From: Stenotrophomonas oahuensis
GTDB lineage: Bacteria > Pseudomonadota > Gammaproteobacteria > Xanthomonadales > Xanthomonadaceae
DNA: 64,000 nucleotides
NCBI RefSeq assembly: GCF_031834595.1
Contig: NZ_CP115541.1
Coordinates: 2,722,501 to 2,786,500 of the forward strand
Reading direction: 5' to 3'
Shown: one piece after another, positions 63,240 through 64,000 of the stretch
Position numbering within the stretch: the stretch's first letter is position 1
How the letters are laid out: each line of letters starts with the position of its first letter
Notes under the pieces: model-generated
The model's input: only the letters and a program-made list of their open reading frames with translations
The model's database searches: none
What the model was told of the DNA's origin: nothing
Translations under genes and position numbers: made by a program

Positions 63240-64000
63240 TCACACTCCTTGATATTCGATCAGGCGCAGATCAACACGATCTTCGCCGTCTTCGCGTTGC
63301 AGGATGCGCACCGGGGTGGGAACCCCGTTGGCGACCCAGAGAATGGTTTCGTCGTTGCCGCCGTTGGTGCGATACACCCGCAGCGCGTTGTAGGACAGCT
63401 CGCCGACCTGAACGTTCTCGGTTTCGGGCGCTGCCTGGTAATCGTGCTGGCGCACCCGGCCGACATCGACATAGCGGTAATGCATCTGCGCACCCGGGCG
63501 GGCGTCGCGCATGATCGCCAGATTGATCAGCAGCGCGCTCTGGTCGCCTGGTTGCAGCGGAATCGGTTGGGTGCGTTCCTTCTTCAGATCGCCCACCCAC
63601 TGCGCCGTGCCTGCCTGCCAGTTGTAGGTGCCCGTCACTTTCTTGCCAAGGAACAGGCCTTTGCGCACGGTGGCCTGGCTGAGCGGTACGTAGACCTCGC
63701 CCTGCTTCTCGAACACGGTGCTCTGTTCCAGGTTCAGGCCGAGCACGCTGGCAAAGCCGCGACGGCCGACTACCTGCATGTCCACGCGCCACTGCGCGCC
63801 ACCGGTGTGGGTGACGCGCATGGTGGCATCACCGGCTTCTTTGCCCTTGTACAAGGCCTGGTAGGTAGCGGTGAACGGTTCCAGCGGTAGCGGCTCCCAG
63901 GCCAATGCGGGCAGCATCGGCGGGGCCGGTTCGGCCGGTGGTTCCGGCGTGGCCGGTGGCTCCTGCGCGGCAGCAACGGCCACCGTGCACAGCAGTGCAC
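63240..64000 (-). CDS. DUF3108 exported protein, 5' end cut by window
   Basis: The frame is open to base 64000, where the remains of a signal peptide are visible (ALLCTVAVAAAQ), followed by a proline-rich linker and a DUF3108 domain (FTATYQALYKGKEAGDATMR; DQSALLINLAIMRDARPG). It ends at TGA 63242-63240, just before the start of the paralogue. The start lies outside the window. In related genomes the upstream neighbour is purN; that cannot be seen here. Confidence 0.85.
   Translation of the reverse strand, partial: ALLCTVAVAAAQEPPATPEPPAEPAPPMLPALAWEPLPLEPFTATYQALYKGKEAGDATMRVTHTGGAQWRVDMQVVGRRGFASVLGLNLEQSTVFEKQGEVYVPLSQATVRKGLFLGKKVTGTYNWQAGTAQWVGDLKKERTQPIPLQPGDQSALLINLAIMRDARPGAQMHYRYVDVGRVRQHDYQAAPETENVQVGELSYNALRVYRTNGGNDETILWVANGVPTPVRILQREDGEDRVDLRLIEYQGV

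Overview
This window is GC-rich chromosomal DNA from a gammaproteobacterium of the Xanthomonadaceae, most likely Stenotrophomonas. Three things point there. The GTAG-headed palindromes scattered between genes look like the SMAG/REP repeats of Stenotrophomonas. The core gene order (fabD-fabG-acpP-fabF-pabB-mltG-tmk-holB-pilZ, proC-yggS-pilT-pilU, yqgE-ruvX-pyrB, mgtE-ptsI-ptsH-EIIA-rapZ-hprK-ptsN-hpf-rpoN-lptB-lptA-lptC-kdsC-kdsD) fits that family. An effector carrying a domain of the type recognised by the Xanthomonadaceae bacteria-killing type IV secretion system (X-T4SS) is also present. No database search was possible, so all identifications rest on reading motifs and gene order.

Layout. 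1-8.8 kb: the end of a kinase-like membrane protein, then the fatty acid synthesis cluster, pabB, mltG, tmk, holB and pilZ, all on the + strand. 8.9 kb: tRNA-Val(CAC) with a clear promoter and terminator. 9.2-20.8 kb: an accessory region with lower-GC stretches and decayed genes. It holds a SIR2-domain protein, a divergent HEPN-like protein, a SymE-like toxin plus a broken tandem copy, a remnant of an X-T4SS effector C-terminus, an orphan HigA antitoxin, an intact 906-residue AHH-nuclease effector with an X-T4SS signal domain beside an Imm11/DUF1629 immunity gene, two overlapping aspartic-protease-like genes, a second SymE-like gene, a truncated SDR gene and a frameshifted Fic pseudogene. 20.9-35.2 kb: regulator/dehydrogenase pairs (TetR-SDR, AraC-SDR, LysR-SDR), a siderophore receptor with a PepSY membrane protein, a DUF4105 protein with a lipoprotein hydrolase, and a SoxR-MFS pair with a recognisable operator.

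35.3-46.9 kb: housekeeping genes again: proC, yggS, pilT, pilU, a YitT-like protein, a Tag-like glycosylase, two tandem DUF4153 membrane proteins, yqgE, ruvX and pyrB. 46.9-47.7 kb: a REP-associated tyrosine transposase (RAYT) inside clusters of its presumed substrate palindromes, including a 78-bp tandem array. 47.7-60.5 kb (minus strand): a lipoprotein hydrolase, a zinc-ribbon protein, mgtE, then a regulatory phosphotransferase set (ptsI, ptsH, EIIA-Man, rapZ, hprK, ptsN) next to hpf and rpoN, followed by LPS transport (lptB, lptA, lptC) and Kdo synthesis (kdsC, kdsD). 60.5-64 kb: ibaG, murA, an EF-hand membrane protein and two tandem DUF3108 proteins, the last running off the window.

The most notable parts are the effector/immunity locus and its decayed neighbour, the SIR2/HEPN pair beside the tRNA, the repeated SymE loci, and the way SMAG repeats surround the RAYT gene and supply the stop codons or C-termini of several genes.
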